Shown here in pieces: positions 26,285-33,621 of a DNA stretch of 59,574 nt. Position numbers and translations under genes: made by a program. This DNA comes from Candidatus Onthocola gallistercoris (lineage in GTDB: Bacteria; Bacillota; Clostridia; Lachnospirales; Lachnospiraceae), in NCBI GenBank assembly GCA_018715345.1, contig DVLT01000031.1:1-59574 (forward strand). The letters are read 5' to 3'. The stretch's first letter is position 1, and each line of letters opens with the position of its first letter. The notes beneath the pieces were generated by a model. That model had not been told where the DNA came from and ran no database searches. It saw nothing but the letters and a program-made list of their open reading frames with translations.

Positions 26285-27643
26285 TTATCCTTTCAGAATA
26301 TCGCGTACGTCCTGCAACCCTTTTTCCAGTGTGACAATGATAACAGAATCACCGATCCGGATGGTGTCCTGCCCGCGGGGAATGATGATTTTGCCATTGC
26401 GGTTTATACAGCAGATCAGCTGGTTATCTTTCAGATTCAGGTTCATCAGAGGCACATCTGTGACAGGTGAAGATTCGGAAATGGAAAATTCGATCGCTTC
26501 CACCCGATTGTTCATGATGTGGTAAAGTCTGGCGATCCGGTTGCCCACAGAGTTTTGGAGCGCGCGGACATATTGGAGGATGTAATCTGCCGTAATATAT
26601 TTGGGATAGACGACACTGCCGATATTAAGACTCTCCACGATCTCATCAAAAGCAAGGCGATTGATCTTGGTGACGGTTTTTGCTTTGGAATGCCGTTGGG
26701 CGAACATACTTAGAAGGATATTCTCCTCGTCCACGTTTGTCAATGTGACAAAGGATTCGGCACGGCTCAGTCCTTCTTCGATAAGAAGCTGTTTATCTGA
26801 TCCATCGCCATTGATAATGGAAGCTTCCGGCAAGTCCTCTGCCAACTGTTCGCATCTATCTGGATCATTTTCTATGATACGTACCTTGATATGGGCATCC
26901 AAAAGCCTTTTAGCCAGATAATAACCAATGGTCCCCCCGCCGATGATCAGAGTGTTACGGGCCTGGCGGACAGAAAGATTTAACTTTCGGAAAAAGGCGA
27001 TCATGTTGTCTTGGGAAGCGATGACAGTGATCAGGTCCCCCTCCTTTAGCCTGAAGTTGCCTCCAGGGATCGTAACGTTGTCCCCCCGTTCGACTGTACA
27101 CACAAGTACATCGCAGTTGCAGACAGATGACAGATCCTTTACCTCCAGGCCATCCAGGACTTGGCCATTTTGGATGAGTATTTTGAAAAGTTGGACTTTT
27201 CCACTGGAAAAGGCATCGATTTTATATGCAGATGGAAATCTTAAAAGCTGAAAGATTTCGTTGGCTGCGGCGAGTTCCGGGTTGATGATCATGGAAATGC
27301 CCATCTGGGCTTTGATAAAATCAATTTCCCGATTGTACATGGGATTGCGTACCCGCGCGATGGTGTGGCAGCGGGCAGCCTTCTTGGCCATGAGGCACAT
27401 CAGAAGATTGGTTTCATCTGAGCCGGTTACAGCGATCAAAATATCGGTTTCTTGTATATTGGCTTCGGTCAGTGTGTCGATACTGGCGCCATTGCCCACA
27501 TATCCCATGACATCAAAATTTTCGGTCAGATGGGCTACTTTTTTCTCTCTGGTGTCAATGACCGTGATATTATGGTCCTCATTGATAAGCAGCTCTGTCA
27601 GATTGCTGCCTACCTTTCCGCATCCTACAATGATAATATTCAT
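26285..27643 (-). CDS. trkA: Trk potassium uptake system regulator TrkA
   Basis: Peripheral membrane regulator of TrkH that binds NAD(H) or ATP. Two RCK units lie in tandem: the first Rossmann domain begins NIIIVGCGKVGSNL, the second begins NTLIIGGGTIGYYLA at about residue 230, and each is followed by an RCK_C domain (about 140-220 and 370-450). GAGGGGAG precedes the ATG. Upstream on the same strand lies a copy of the family 1 structured element, and beyond it three hairpins, so the mRNA leader may be long. Confidence 0.95.
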   Translation of the reverse strand: MNIIIVGCGKVGSNLTELLINEDHNITVIDTREKKVAHLTENFDVMGYVGNGASIDTLTEANIQETDILIAVTGSDETNLLMCLMAKKAARCHTIARVRNPMYNREIDFIKAQMGISMIINPELAAANEIFQLLRFPSAYKIDAFSSGKVQLFKILIQNGQVLDGLEVKDLSSVCNCDVLVCTVERGDNVTIPGGNFRLKEGDLITVIASQDNMIAFFRKLNLSVRQARNTLIIGGGTIGYYLAKRLLDAHIKVRIIENDPDRCEQLAEDLPEASIINGDGSDKQLLIEEGLSRAESFVTLTNVDEENILLSMFAQRHSKAKTVTKINRLAFDEIVESLNIGSVVYPKYITADYILQYVRALQNSVGNRIARLYHIMNNRVEAIEFSISESSPVTDVPLMNLNLKDNQLICCINRNGKIIIPRGQDTIRIGDSVIIVTLEKGLQDVRDILKG

Positions 27644-27673
27644 GGAAAGACTCCCCTCTTTTTCTTATGCATG

Positions 27674-27859
27674 ATGATCCCTTGCATTGCGGGGAAGGCC
27701 GGTTTTTCACGCCGTGCCAGGCTCGTTCCGCTCCGGCTCCACTCGCTCACGGGCATTCGCCCTATGCCGCCATCCGTAAGACGTTTTCTGTACACAAGTG
27801 CACAAAATGTCTTGCGGATGTCTGTATGCGGCTCATTGCTTTCGTGAACATTATACCAC
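27674..27859 (-). repeat. Dispersed structured element, family 1, copy 2 (upstream of trkA)
   Basis: Read on the minus strand it matches the element at 17716-17903 from GTGGTATAATG through GGGATCAT. A block of 33 bases beginning GCATAGGGCGAATG is identical in both. The long hairpin is kept but its sequence differs: CATCCGC pairs with the segment ACGGATG, where the other copy has CAGCCGC with GCGGCTG, so one base pair changed on both sides (G-C to T-A). The last stem is CCTT...AAGG around a different loop. Like copy 1 it lies in sense orientation just before a gene, 30 bases before the trkA ATG. Confidence 0.85.
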
Positions 27860-27910
27860 GTGCGCAGGGAAGAAAGCGGTGCGTATGCGACATTTGCTTT
27901 CCGGTATCAT

Positions 27911-27973
27911 CCTTGCGTTAGCAAGGCAGGCCGATGTATATCGGCCTGGATTGCACTTTGTGCAATTATTATA
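27911..27973 (-). other. Three tandem hairpins with an extended -10 upstream of trkA
   Basis: Plus-strand coordinates of the stems are CCTTGC/GCAAGG (27911-27926), CAGGCCGAT/ATCGGCCTG (27927-27948) and TTGCAC/GTGCAA (27951-27965), each with a short loop and hardly any spacer. On the minus strand they follow TGGTATAAT (-10 at 27968-27973), so they could be the first bases of the trkA leader or of a small RNA. No T run follows any of them. Positions 27860-27910 show nothing further. Confidence 0.5.
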
Positions 27974-27988
27974 CCATAAATTATAGGA

Positions 27989-28022
27989 ACTGCTGCTATG
28001 ACTTTATATAAATCATAGCAGC
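27989..28022 (-). terminator. Probable terminator after cotJC
   Basis: CTGCTGCTATGA and TCATAGCAGCAG form a perfect 12-pair stem around an A/T loop just after the cotJC stop; on the minus strand TTCCTATAATTT follows, which is only moderately T-rich. Confidence 0.65.
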
Positions 28023-28030
28023 AGGAAAGA

Positions 28031-28660
28031 TCAACGACAGTTATTGTCGCAATTACATTTTACAGGGGCATCGTAACTGGGGTTAAAGGCATAGAAGTTT
28101 TTACTGTTCAGCTGTTCTTGTAGAATTCGGAGTGTTTCACCGAAACGCTGGAAGTGTACGATTTCTCTGGCTCGAAGGAAACGGATCGGATCAGCGACTT
28201 CCGGATCGGTCACAAGTCGGAGAATATTGTCATAGGTGGTACGGGCTTTTTGCTCTGCAGCCATATCTTCAAACAGATCTGTGATGGGATCGCCTTTGGA
28301 CTGGAATTCACAGGCATTAAATGGAATACCTCCGGCGGCCTGGGGCCATATACCAACCGTGTGATCCACATAATATTTATCAAAACCGTATTTTTTCAGC
28401 TCTTCCGGAGTCAGATCACGGGTCAGTTGGGTGACGATGGTAGCAACGATTTCCAGATGGGCCAGTTCTTCGGTGCCGATGTCAGTCAGCATGCCCATGG
28501 CCTGCCGATTGGGCATGGCAAACCGCTGGGAAAGGTAACGCATGGAAGCGCCCATTTCGCCATCAGGGCCCCCGTACTGACTCATGATCACCTGGGCGAT
28601 CTGAGCATTGGGCCGGGTGATATTGACAGGATACTGAAGTCGCTTTTCATAATTCCACAT
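28031..28660 (-). CDS. cotJC: Spore coat protein CotJC, manganese-catalase-like
   Basis: Component of the CotJ coat complex and a member of the manganese catalase family. Ferritin-like helices carry the likely metal ligands in IGTEELAHLEIV, DMAAEQKARTTY and REIVHFQRFGE. The start MWNYEKRLQYPVNI is typical of CotJC. The length is 209 residues, with a Cys/Asn-rich tail (CNCDNNC). It abuts cotJB with no gap. Expression in the mother cell during sporulation is known for Bacillus and Clostridium and is inferred here. Confidence 0.95.
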   Translation of the reverse strand: MWNYEKRLQYPVNITRPNAQIAQVIMSQYGGPDGEMGASMRYLSQRFAMPNRQAMGMLTDIGTEELAHLEIVATIVTQLTRDLTPEELKKYGFDKYYVDHTVGIWPQAAGGIPFNACEFQSKGDPITDLFEDMAAEQKARTTYDNILRLVTDPEVADPIRFLRAREIVHFQRFGETLRILQEQLNSKNFYAFNPSYDAPVKCNCDNNCR

Positions 28661-28936
28661 TTAGCATGCGCCTCCTTCCCAGGGCCATTTTGTCTGTATC
28701 CACTGCCAGGACTGGCTGGCCGTATCATTTGCCGTTTCAATGGTCAGAGGACCGAAGCGACGGGCATATTCTTTTAAAGCCTGATTTCTTATATGGTTGT
28801 GTTCCCGGAAATATTCCAGTGCCTGACCATCGTCTGGATGGGAATCCAAATATAAAACAATATCATCCACAGCAAAACTGTGCTGATAGATGATCAACAT
28901 CAACTGCTCTTTGGAAAATTGACACATGTTTCTCAT
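28661..28936 (-). CDS. cotJB: Spore coat protein CotJB
   Basis: Small helical coat protein of about 91 residues. The segment FAVDDIVLYLDSHPDDGQALEYF matches the family in shape, with LDSHPDD as its best-known motif, and the C-terminus WQWIQTKWPWEGG is typical. The ATG at 28936 overlaps the cotJA stop as ATGA; the in-frame extension to 28969 lies inside cotJA and is rejected. It ends exactly where cotJC begins. Confidence 0.92.
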   Translation of the reverse strand: MRNMCQFSKEQLMLIIYQHSFAVDDIVLYLDSHPDDGQALEYFREHNHIRNQALKEYARRFGPLTIETANDTASQSWQWIQTKWPWEGGAC

Positions 28937-29169
28937 CGCCTGGGCCCCCTTCCACAAAATGGTTGACATAATTCTGGAAAAATCGTTCCCACCATGAGGG
29001 CTTTTTGAAGGTCCAGTGTATGATGAAAAGTCTGCCAGGGAACATAGGCCATGGCAACAGGAAAAGTGTCCAGAGGTTCACCATTGCCGCAGCTGTTTCG
29101 CGTGGAGCAAGGCGCGCATTCGGAAGCCGGTGAAGCATATCGGTTATTCATTGTCTGTCGGCAATTCAT
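28933..29169 (-). CDS. cotJA: Spore coat associated protein CotJA
   Basis: First gene of cotJABC, 78 residues. The recognisable part is VAMAYVPWQTFHHTLDLQKA followed by the aliphatic GTIFPELCQPF segment, both hallmarks of CotJA. The N-terminus is rich in Cys, Asn and Ser. AAGGAGAG is well placed before the ATG at 29169, whereas the frame extends upstream without a ribosome site. A sigma-E promoter is expected by family knowledge but I could not settle one by eye. Confidence 0.92.
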   Translation of the reverse strand: MNCRQTMNNRYASPASECAPCSTRNSCGNGEPLDTFPVAMAYVPWQTFHHTLDLQKALMVGTIFPELCQPFCGRGPRR

Positions 29170-29284
29170 GCGTCTCTCCTTAGATAAATCATTTACCATT
29201 ATATTATGAAATCCATGAAAGTATGTGCTTGTTATGCAGAAAAAAACGGTGGGTGTACTGGAATCATACAAAATGTAAAAAATA

Positions 29285-29335
29285 GTACAATTTGTACCGA
29301 AATATATTGACTTTTGAAATTTATCAGGTTATTAT
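29285..29335 (+). promoter_or_regulatory. gdhA promoter with upstream palindrome
   Basis: TTGACT (29307-29312) and TATTAT (29330-29335) are exactly 17 bases apart. Ten bases before the -35 lies the perfect palindrome GTACAA-T-TTGTAC (29285-29297), a likely binding site for an unidentified regulator. In the leader, TATCGGC/GCCGATA (about 29351-29372) makes a hairpin before the Shine-Dalgarno AAGGGGG. Confidence 0.75.
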
Positions 29336-29401
29336 TAAATCAACCAAGGTTTATCGGCAAAGAAAAGCCGATAGGGATACAAAAATAAGGGGGATATTCA
29401 A

Positions 29402-30748
29402 ATGAATGAGTACATGAACCGAGTGCTGGAAACTGTTAAAAAACGTAATGCTGGCGAACCGGAATTTATCCAGACAGTTGAAGAAGTTTTCAAATCTCTG
29501 GAAGTTGTCATTGAGCAGCATCCGGAATATGAAAAAGCTGGATTGCTTGAGAGAATGGTTGAGCCGGACCGTATGATCTCCTTCCGTGTAACATGGACAG
29601 ATGACAACGGAAAAGTTCAGGTTAACCGTGGTTTCCGCTGCCAGTTCAATGGTGCGATCGGACCGTACAAGGGTGGCCTGAGATTCCATCCGAGTGTTTA
29701 TTCCGGTATCATCAAATTCCTGGGATTCGAGCAGACATTTAAGAACAGCCTGACTGGCCTTCCGATCGGCGGTGGTAAAGGTGGTTCTGACTTTGACCCG
29801 CGCGGTAAGTCTGATGGAGAGATCATGCGTTTCTGCCAGGCCTTTATGACAGAACTTTACAAATATATCGGACCGGACATGGACGTTCCGGCTGGCGATA
29901 TCGGTGTTGGCGCACGTGAGATCGGTTATCTGTACGGACAGTATAAGAGGATCAAGAGTTCCTTTGAGAACGGTGTTCTGACAGGTAAAGGACTCAGCTA
30001 CGGCGGTTCTTTGATCCGTCCGGAAGCTACAGGCTACGGCGCTATCTACTATCTTGTAGAAGTGCTGAAACACTTTGGAGAAGATTTAAAAGGCAAGACA
30101 GTTGCAGTATCCGGTTTTGGCAATGTTGCATGGGGTGCATGTAAGAAGATCGCTGAACTGGGCGGAAAAGCTGTTACGATTTCCGGACCGGACGGATATG
30201 TTTATGATCCCGACGGAATCGTTACAGACGAGAAGATCAACTATCTTCTTGAGATGCGTGCTTCCGGCCGTGACAAAGCGAAAGATTACGCAGATAAGTT
30301 CGGCTGTGAGTTCCACGCTGGTGAGAAACCGTGGGGCGTTAAAGTTGATGTGGCTCTGCCCTGCGCAACTCAGAACGAGATTGGCATGGAAGAAGCTAAG
30401 AAGATCGTTGAAAACGGCGTACCGTACTACATTGAGGTTGCCAATATGCCTACAACAAATGAAGCTCTGGAATACCTTCAGAAGAACGTTAAAGTTGTCG
30501 CTCCGTCCAAAGCTGTTAATGCCGGCGGTGTAGCAACATCCGCTCTTGAGATGAGCCAGAACTCCATGAGATATGCTTGGACAGCTGAAGAAGTTGATGC
30601 GAAACTGAAACAGATCATGAAGAATATCCATGATATGTCTGCAGAAGCAGCAGAAGAGTGCGGCCTGGGCTATGACCTGGTAGCCGGCGCGAATATCGCA
30701 GGCTTCAAGAAAGTCGCAGAAGCTATGCTGGCTGAAGGCTTGATCTGA
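29402..30748 (+). CDS. gdhA: Glutamate dehydrogenase, NADP type
   Basis: Interconverts 2-oxoglutarate plus ammonium and glutamate, linking carbon and nitrogen metabolism. The 448-residue hexameric-type enzyme shows the active-site segments GPYKGGLRFHP, LPIGGGKGGSDFDP (catalytic lysine), DVPAGDIGVG and the nucleotide-binding VSGFGNVAWGA. Assignment to NADP(H) rests on overall similarity to the biosynthetic group. Codon choice is unlike the neighbours: Val is mostly GTT and Ala often GCT, with GGT/GGC Gly and CGT Arg, a sign of very high expression. Own promoter and strong terminator make it a single-gene unit. Confidence 0.97.
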   Translation: MNEYMNRVLETVKKRNAGEPEFIQTVEEVFKSLEVVIEQHPEYEKAGLLERMVEPDRMISFRVTWTDDNGKVQVNRGFRCQFNGAIGPYKGGLRFHPSVYSGIIKFLGFEQTFKNSLTGLPIGGGKGGSDFDPRGKSDGEIMRFCQAFMTELYKYIGPDMDVPAGDIGVGAREIGYLYGQYKRIKSSFENGVLTGKGLSYGGSLIRPEATGYGAIYYLVEVLKHFGEDLKGKTVAVSGFGNVAWGACKKIAELGGKAVTISGPDGYVYDPDGIVTDEKINYLLEMRASGRDKAKDYADKFGCEFHAGEKPWGVKVDVALPCATQNEIGMEEAKKIVENGVPYYIEVANMPTTNEALEYLQKNVKVVAPSKAVNAGGVATSALEMSQNSMRYAWTAEEVDAKLKQIMKNIHDMSAEAAEECGLGYDLVAGANIAGFKKVAEAMLAEGLI

Positions 30749-30783
30749 TAAAGCAATCATACTTTACTGTACATAATAAAATG

Positions 30784-30838
30784 GGAGCTGCCGCCAGTGA
30801 TCGATCCGGTCACAGAGCGGCAGCTCTTTTGTTTTTTC
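30784..30838 (+). terminator. Intrinsic terminator after gdhA
   Basis: GAGCTGCCGC and GCGGCAGCTC pair around an inner stem-loop and are followed by TTTTGTTTTTT. Confidence 0.9.
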
Positions 30839-30961
30839 TTAAATCTAATCTTATTTTCAGTGCTTGCAATATGCCAGTATATGATGTATCGTAAAAATAG
30901 ATCCATGCGGCAAGATTCAAGGCGCTGCTTGGAGGTACATAGAAAATGGAGGATTAGATCA

Positions 30962-31459
30962 ATGGGAATATTTGACAGATTTAAGAAAAAAGAAAGTACA
31001 GACAACAGTGCGATCCGTGTGACATCCGTGACAAAGGGAAAATATGTCCCGATGAATGAGATACCGGATGATGTATTTGCAGGCGGCATGCTGGGCCCCT
31101 GTTGTGGTGTGGATCCGGAAGAAGGTAAAGTGCTGGCCCCCATCGATGGTACGGTCATCACGGTGGCAGATACACTCCATGCCATTGGGATTGAAGGAAA
31201 TGGTGTGGAATTACTGATCCATGTGGGGATTGATACTGTGAACATGAAGGGAGACGGCTTCTCCAGCCACATCCAGGAAGGACAGAAAGTGAAAAAAGGC
31301 GATCTGCTGCTGGGTATGGATCTGGACAAGATCAAAGCTGCAGGTTATTCACCCATTATCATCACGATCGTGACCAATGCAGACAGCTTTTCAAACGTAA
31401 GCTTTATTGGCGCAGGTCAGATGGACGCGGATACGGAAATGATCCGTATTGAAAAATAA
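30962..31459 (+). CDS. PTS glucose-type IIA protein
   Basis: Cytoplasmic phosphocarrier of the phosphotransferase system, 165 residues. The segment VLAPIDGTVITVADTLHAIG and the phosphorylated histidine in LLIHVGIDTVNMKG are the IIA-Glc/Crr signatures. It is free-standing, with no IIB or IIC gene near, so it may serve several permeases. GGAGG is correctly placed for the ATG at 30962; the extension upstream enters the gdhA terminator. The 26 residues before the domain start are charged and poorly conserved. Confidence 0.93.
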   Translation: MGIFDRFKKKESTDNSAIRVTSVTKGKYVPMNEIPDDVFAGGMLGPCCGVDPEEGKVLAPIDGTVITVADTLHAIGIEGNGVELLIHVGIDTVNMKGDGFSSHIQEGQKVKKGDLLLGMDLDKIKAAGYSPIIITIVTNADSFSNVSFIGAGQMDADTEMIRIEK

Positions 31460-31476
31460 CGGAATAAAACAAAATA

Positions 31477-31519
31477 ATACCCTGATCCGGAGAAAGTATC
31501 TTCTGATCAGGGTATTTTG
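31477..31519. terminator. Terminator between the IIA gene and the lipid kinase gene
   Basis: ATACCCTGATC and GATCAGGGTAT pair with a loop of about 17 bases and TTTT follows. The genes are convergent, and the minus strand also has an A/T-rich tail, so it may serve both. Confidence 0.85.
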
Positions 31520-31546
31520 CTGTTTGGAGCCAAAAAGCGTATATGG

Positions 31547-32428
31547 TCAACATTTGATCTGGATAGCCCCCGGGATATTGGTGATATGGACTTCCCTTCC
31601 GCCGGGATTATATTCCCCATCCAGCGACCAGGCGATGGGGTCTTCGGAAGTGATACAGACATCTTTGCCCTGGAAGAAGGTGATCATGTCCGAATTATAA
31701 TCCTGGCTGTTGAGAGAAACAATGATCTTGGTCATATCGATCAGTGTTTTAGGCGATTTGATCAGAATAACTTCAAACAAGCCGTCATTATAATCCACGA
31801 TTTTATTATCCAGCTTGATAATGCCGGCAATGGAAGTGGAGTTGCATACAGCGCCCCATATATAATCATCCTCAAATGATAAATCTTCTGTTTCAACTTT
31901 CATATGATAGGAACGTATTTTGGAAATATCCGTAATTCCGGACAAGATATAAGCCATATGGCCAAGATGATTTTTCAGTTCCTGAGGCGTATTATAGGAA
32001 CATTCCGTGAAGGCTCCGAAAGAAGCCACATAAGTGAAATAAACATTGTTGAACTTGCCGATGTCCAATTGACGGAAAGAGCCTTTGATGATGCTTCGGG
32101 CCGCGTCTGCAGGGTTCGTAGGTATGTTCAGACTGCGGGCGAAATCATTGGTACTTCCGGAAGGAATATAGCCCAGTTCCGGATGGGAGTCAAAGGGCAT
32201 CATGCCGGAAATAAAACTATTGAAGGATCCATCGCCGCCGCTGCAGACGATCAGTTCATAAGGACAGTCGTTTTTCATGATACTGCATACATATTCACGG
32301 ATTTTTTCGGTCACATGGACGGTCACTTCGTAACCTGCCTGGCAGAACAACTGGCAGATTTCCAGGAGATAGCCCTTGATCTTGATCTTTCCGGAATAGG
32401 GATTTATGATTAAAAGCATGTTTTTCAC
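31547..32428 (-). CDS. Diacylglycerol kinase family lipid kinase (YegS/DgkB type)
   Basis: Probable soluble lipid kinase acting at the membrane, related to Bacillus DgkB and E. coli YegS. The N-terminal LLIINPYSGK, the nucleotide-binding CSGGDGSFNSFI and the segment LGYIPSGSTNDFARSL are the family signatures; the C-terminal beta domain ends in WSLDGEYNPGG. The gene has no suitable ATG: GTG at 32428 has GAGG eight bases upstream and is preferred over the GTG at 32437. About 293 residues. Substrate is not known. Confidence 0.9.
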   Translation of the reverse strand: MKNMLLIINPYSGKIKIKGYLLEICQLFCQAGYEVTVHVTEKIREYVCSIMKNDCPYELIVCSGGDGSFNSFISGMMPFDSHPELGYIPSGSTNDFARSLNIPTNPADAARSIIKGSFRQLDIGKFNNVYFTYVASFGAFTECSYNTPQELKNHLGHMAYILSGITDISKIRSYHMKVETEDLSFEDDYIWGAVCNSTSIAGIIKLDNKIVDYNDGLFEVILIKSPKTLIDMTKIIVSLNSQDYNSDMITFFQGKDVCITSEDPIAWSLDGEYNPGGREVHITNIPGAIQIKC

Positions 32429-32538
32429 GTGGATCACCTCAAAATATCATGATAATAATATCATTATAGACTAAAACCTGCCAATCCACTACAGGAAATT
32501 AAAGAAATAAAATTAAATTTTTCTTAACGCATAAATAT

Positions 32539-32566
32539 TTGTTTATTTGACGAAATATGGTATACT
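32539..32566 (+). promoter_or_regulatory. Promoter of the ACT-only aspartokinase paralogue
   Basis: TTGTTT (32539-32544) and TATACT (32561-32566) are 16 bases apart, and TGG directly before the -10 makes it an extended -10 promoter. No lysine riboswitch is present in the leader. Confidence 0.6.
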
Positions 32567-32618
32567 GTGACGGAAAAAAATTATCAGATAACATTATGTG
32601 ATTAAGGTGGTCTTTAAG

Positions 32619-33536
32619 ATGAAGAAAGTCTCAATATTTGGCAGAAGCGTGCTGAGTCAGCCGGAATACCTGAAAAAGGCGGAAAATATGATCATTTCAG
32701 ATGAAGAAGTCATCTGGCTTTTGGCGGAAGATCTGGATATGGGAACCAGAGAACGGTTCATGCGAATGCCGGGGAGACATTGCGTCAAAACCAGCGAACT
32801 GGATCATCTGCAGGCGGATGTCTGTGAATGGTGGCGGGCAGGCGGTATGCCGATCGCGGACAGAAGTCTGGTAAAAGATGCGCCCCAGATCACGGAAATG
32901 ACCTATAAAGAACTGAGGGACCTGGCCTATATGGATGATGATGTGCTGCCAGGAGAAGCGGTGCTCATTTTGAGCCATTTGGGTATACCCATCCATATTC
33001 GGAACATATGCGCGCCGGAGGATGCGCCGGTGGTCGTTAAAGCGTCCATAGAAGGCGAGCCGGAGTATACGATGACAGGTATCCGGGGTCAGAAAAACTA
33101 TATTTCTGTAAATATTTCCCGGTATATGCTGGGAACTGAAAAAGGATACGGCCTTCGGGCATTGGAAGTATTTGACCGGTATCATATCCCCTATGCCCAT
33201 GTGGCAGCCGGTATCGATACCCACTGCATTTTTGTAAGACGACAGGATTTTGAACCCCAGGAACAAAGAGTTTTGGCAGAACTTTACAGGCTTCCGGAAA
33301 CGGAAAATATAAAGATCGAGAATAATCTGGCCATATTGGCTGTCATCGGACGGCATCTGACTTCTTCCAGGGGTGCTGTGGGAAAACTTTTCAGCGCCTT
33401 AAACCAGGCGGAGATCCCGATCAAGATGATCGACCTGGGATTCAGCAGCCAGAGCCTTCTGGTGGGGGTTGCCGTGGACGATTATGAAAAGGCGATAAAA
33501 GCGATCTATCACCTGTTTGTGGAGATCCATATTTGA
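32619..33536 (+). CDS. Aspartokinase-like protein with gutted kinase domain and intact ACT region
   Basis: About 305 residues. The first 38 residues and everything from MTYKELRDLAYM onward follow the full aspartokinase encoded next, including the two C-terminal ACT domains (HVAAGIDTHCIFV, AVIGRHLTSSRGAVGKLFSAL). Between them roughly 160 residues of the amino acid kinase fold are missing. The ATP-binding KFGGSS reads IFGRSV here and the SRGGSD segment is absent, so catalysis is not expected. The frame is intact, AAGGTGG is well placed for the ATG, and there is a promoter, so it looks like a working gene and not a relic. A role as an amino-acid-sensing partner of the enzyme is inference. Confidence 0.8.
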   Translation: MKKVSIFGRSVLSQPEYLKKAENMIISDEEVIWLLAEDLDMGTRERFMRMPGRHCVKTSELDHLQADVCEWWRAGGMPIADRSLVKDAPQITEMTYKELRDLAYMDDDVLPGEAVLILSHLGIPIHIRNICAPEDAPVVVKASIEGEPEYTMTGIRGQKNYISVNISRYMLGTEKGYGLRALEVFDRYHIPYAHVAAGIDTHCIFVRRQDFEPQEQRVLAELYRLPETENIKIENNLAILAVIGRHLTSSRGAVGKLFSALNQAEIPIKMIDLGFSSQSLLVGVAVDDYEKAIKAIYHLFVEIHI

Positions 33537-33621
33537 CGTCTGTTAAAAAAAGCTTGCAAAATCGTCTAAAGTGTGTATTAAATAAATATTAAAAGATAGA
33601 GTTATATGTGGAGGCAAGAGG

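Noticed and set aside
27452..27986. Open frames of 60-130 codons across the start of trkA and the second family 1 copy
   Set aside because: They run antisense through trkA into repeat sequence and hairpins and lack ribosome sites.
32619..33536. Calling the aspartokinase-like gene a pseudogene
   Set aside because: The frame is intact over 305 codons, ACT segments are well kept, and a promoter and ribosome site are present.
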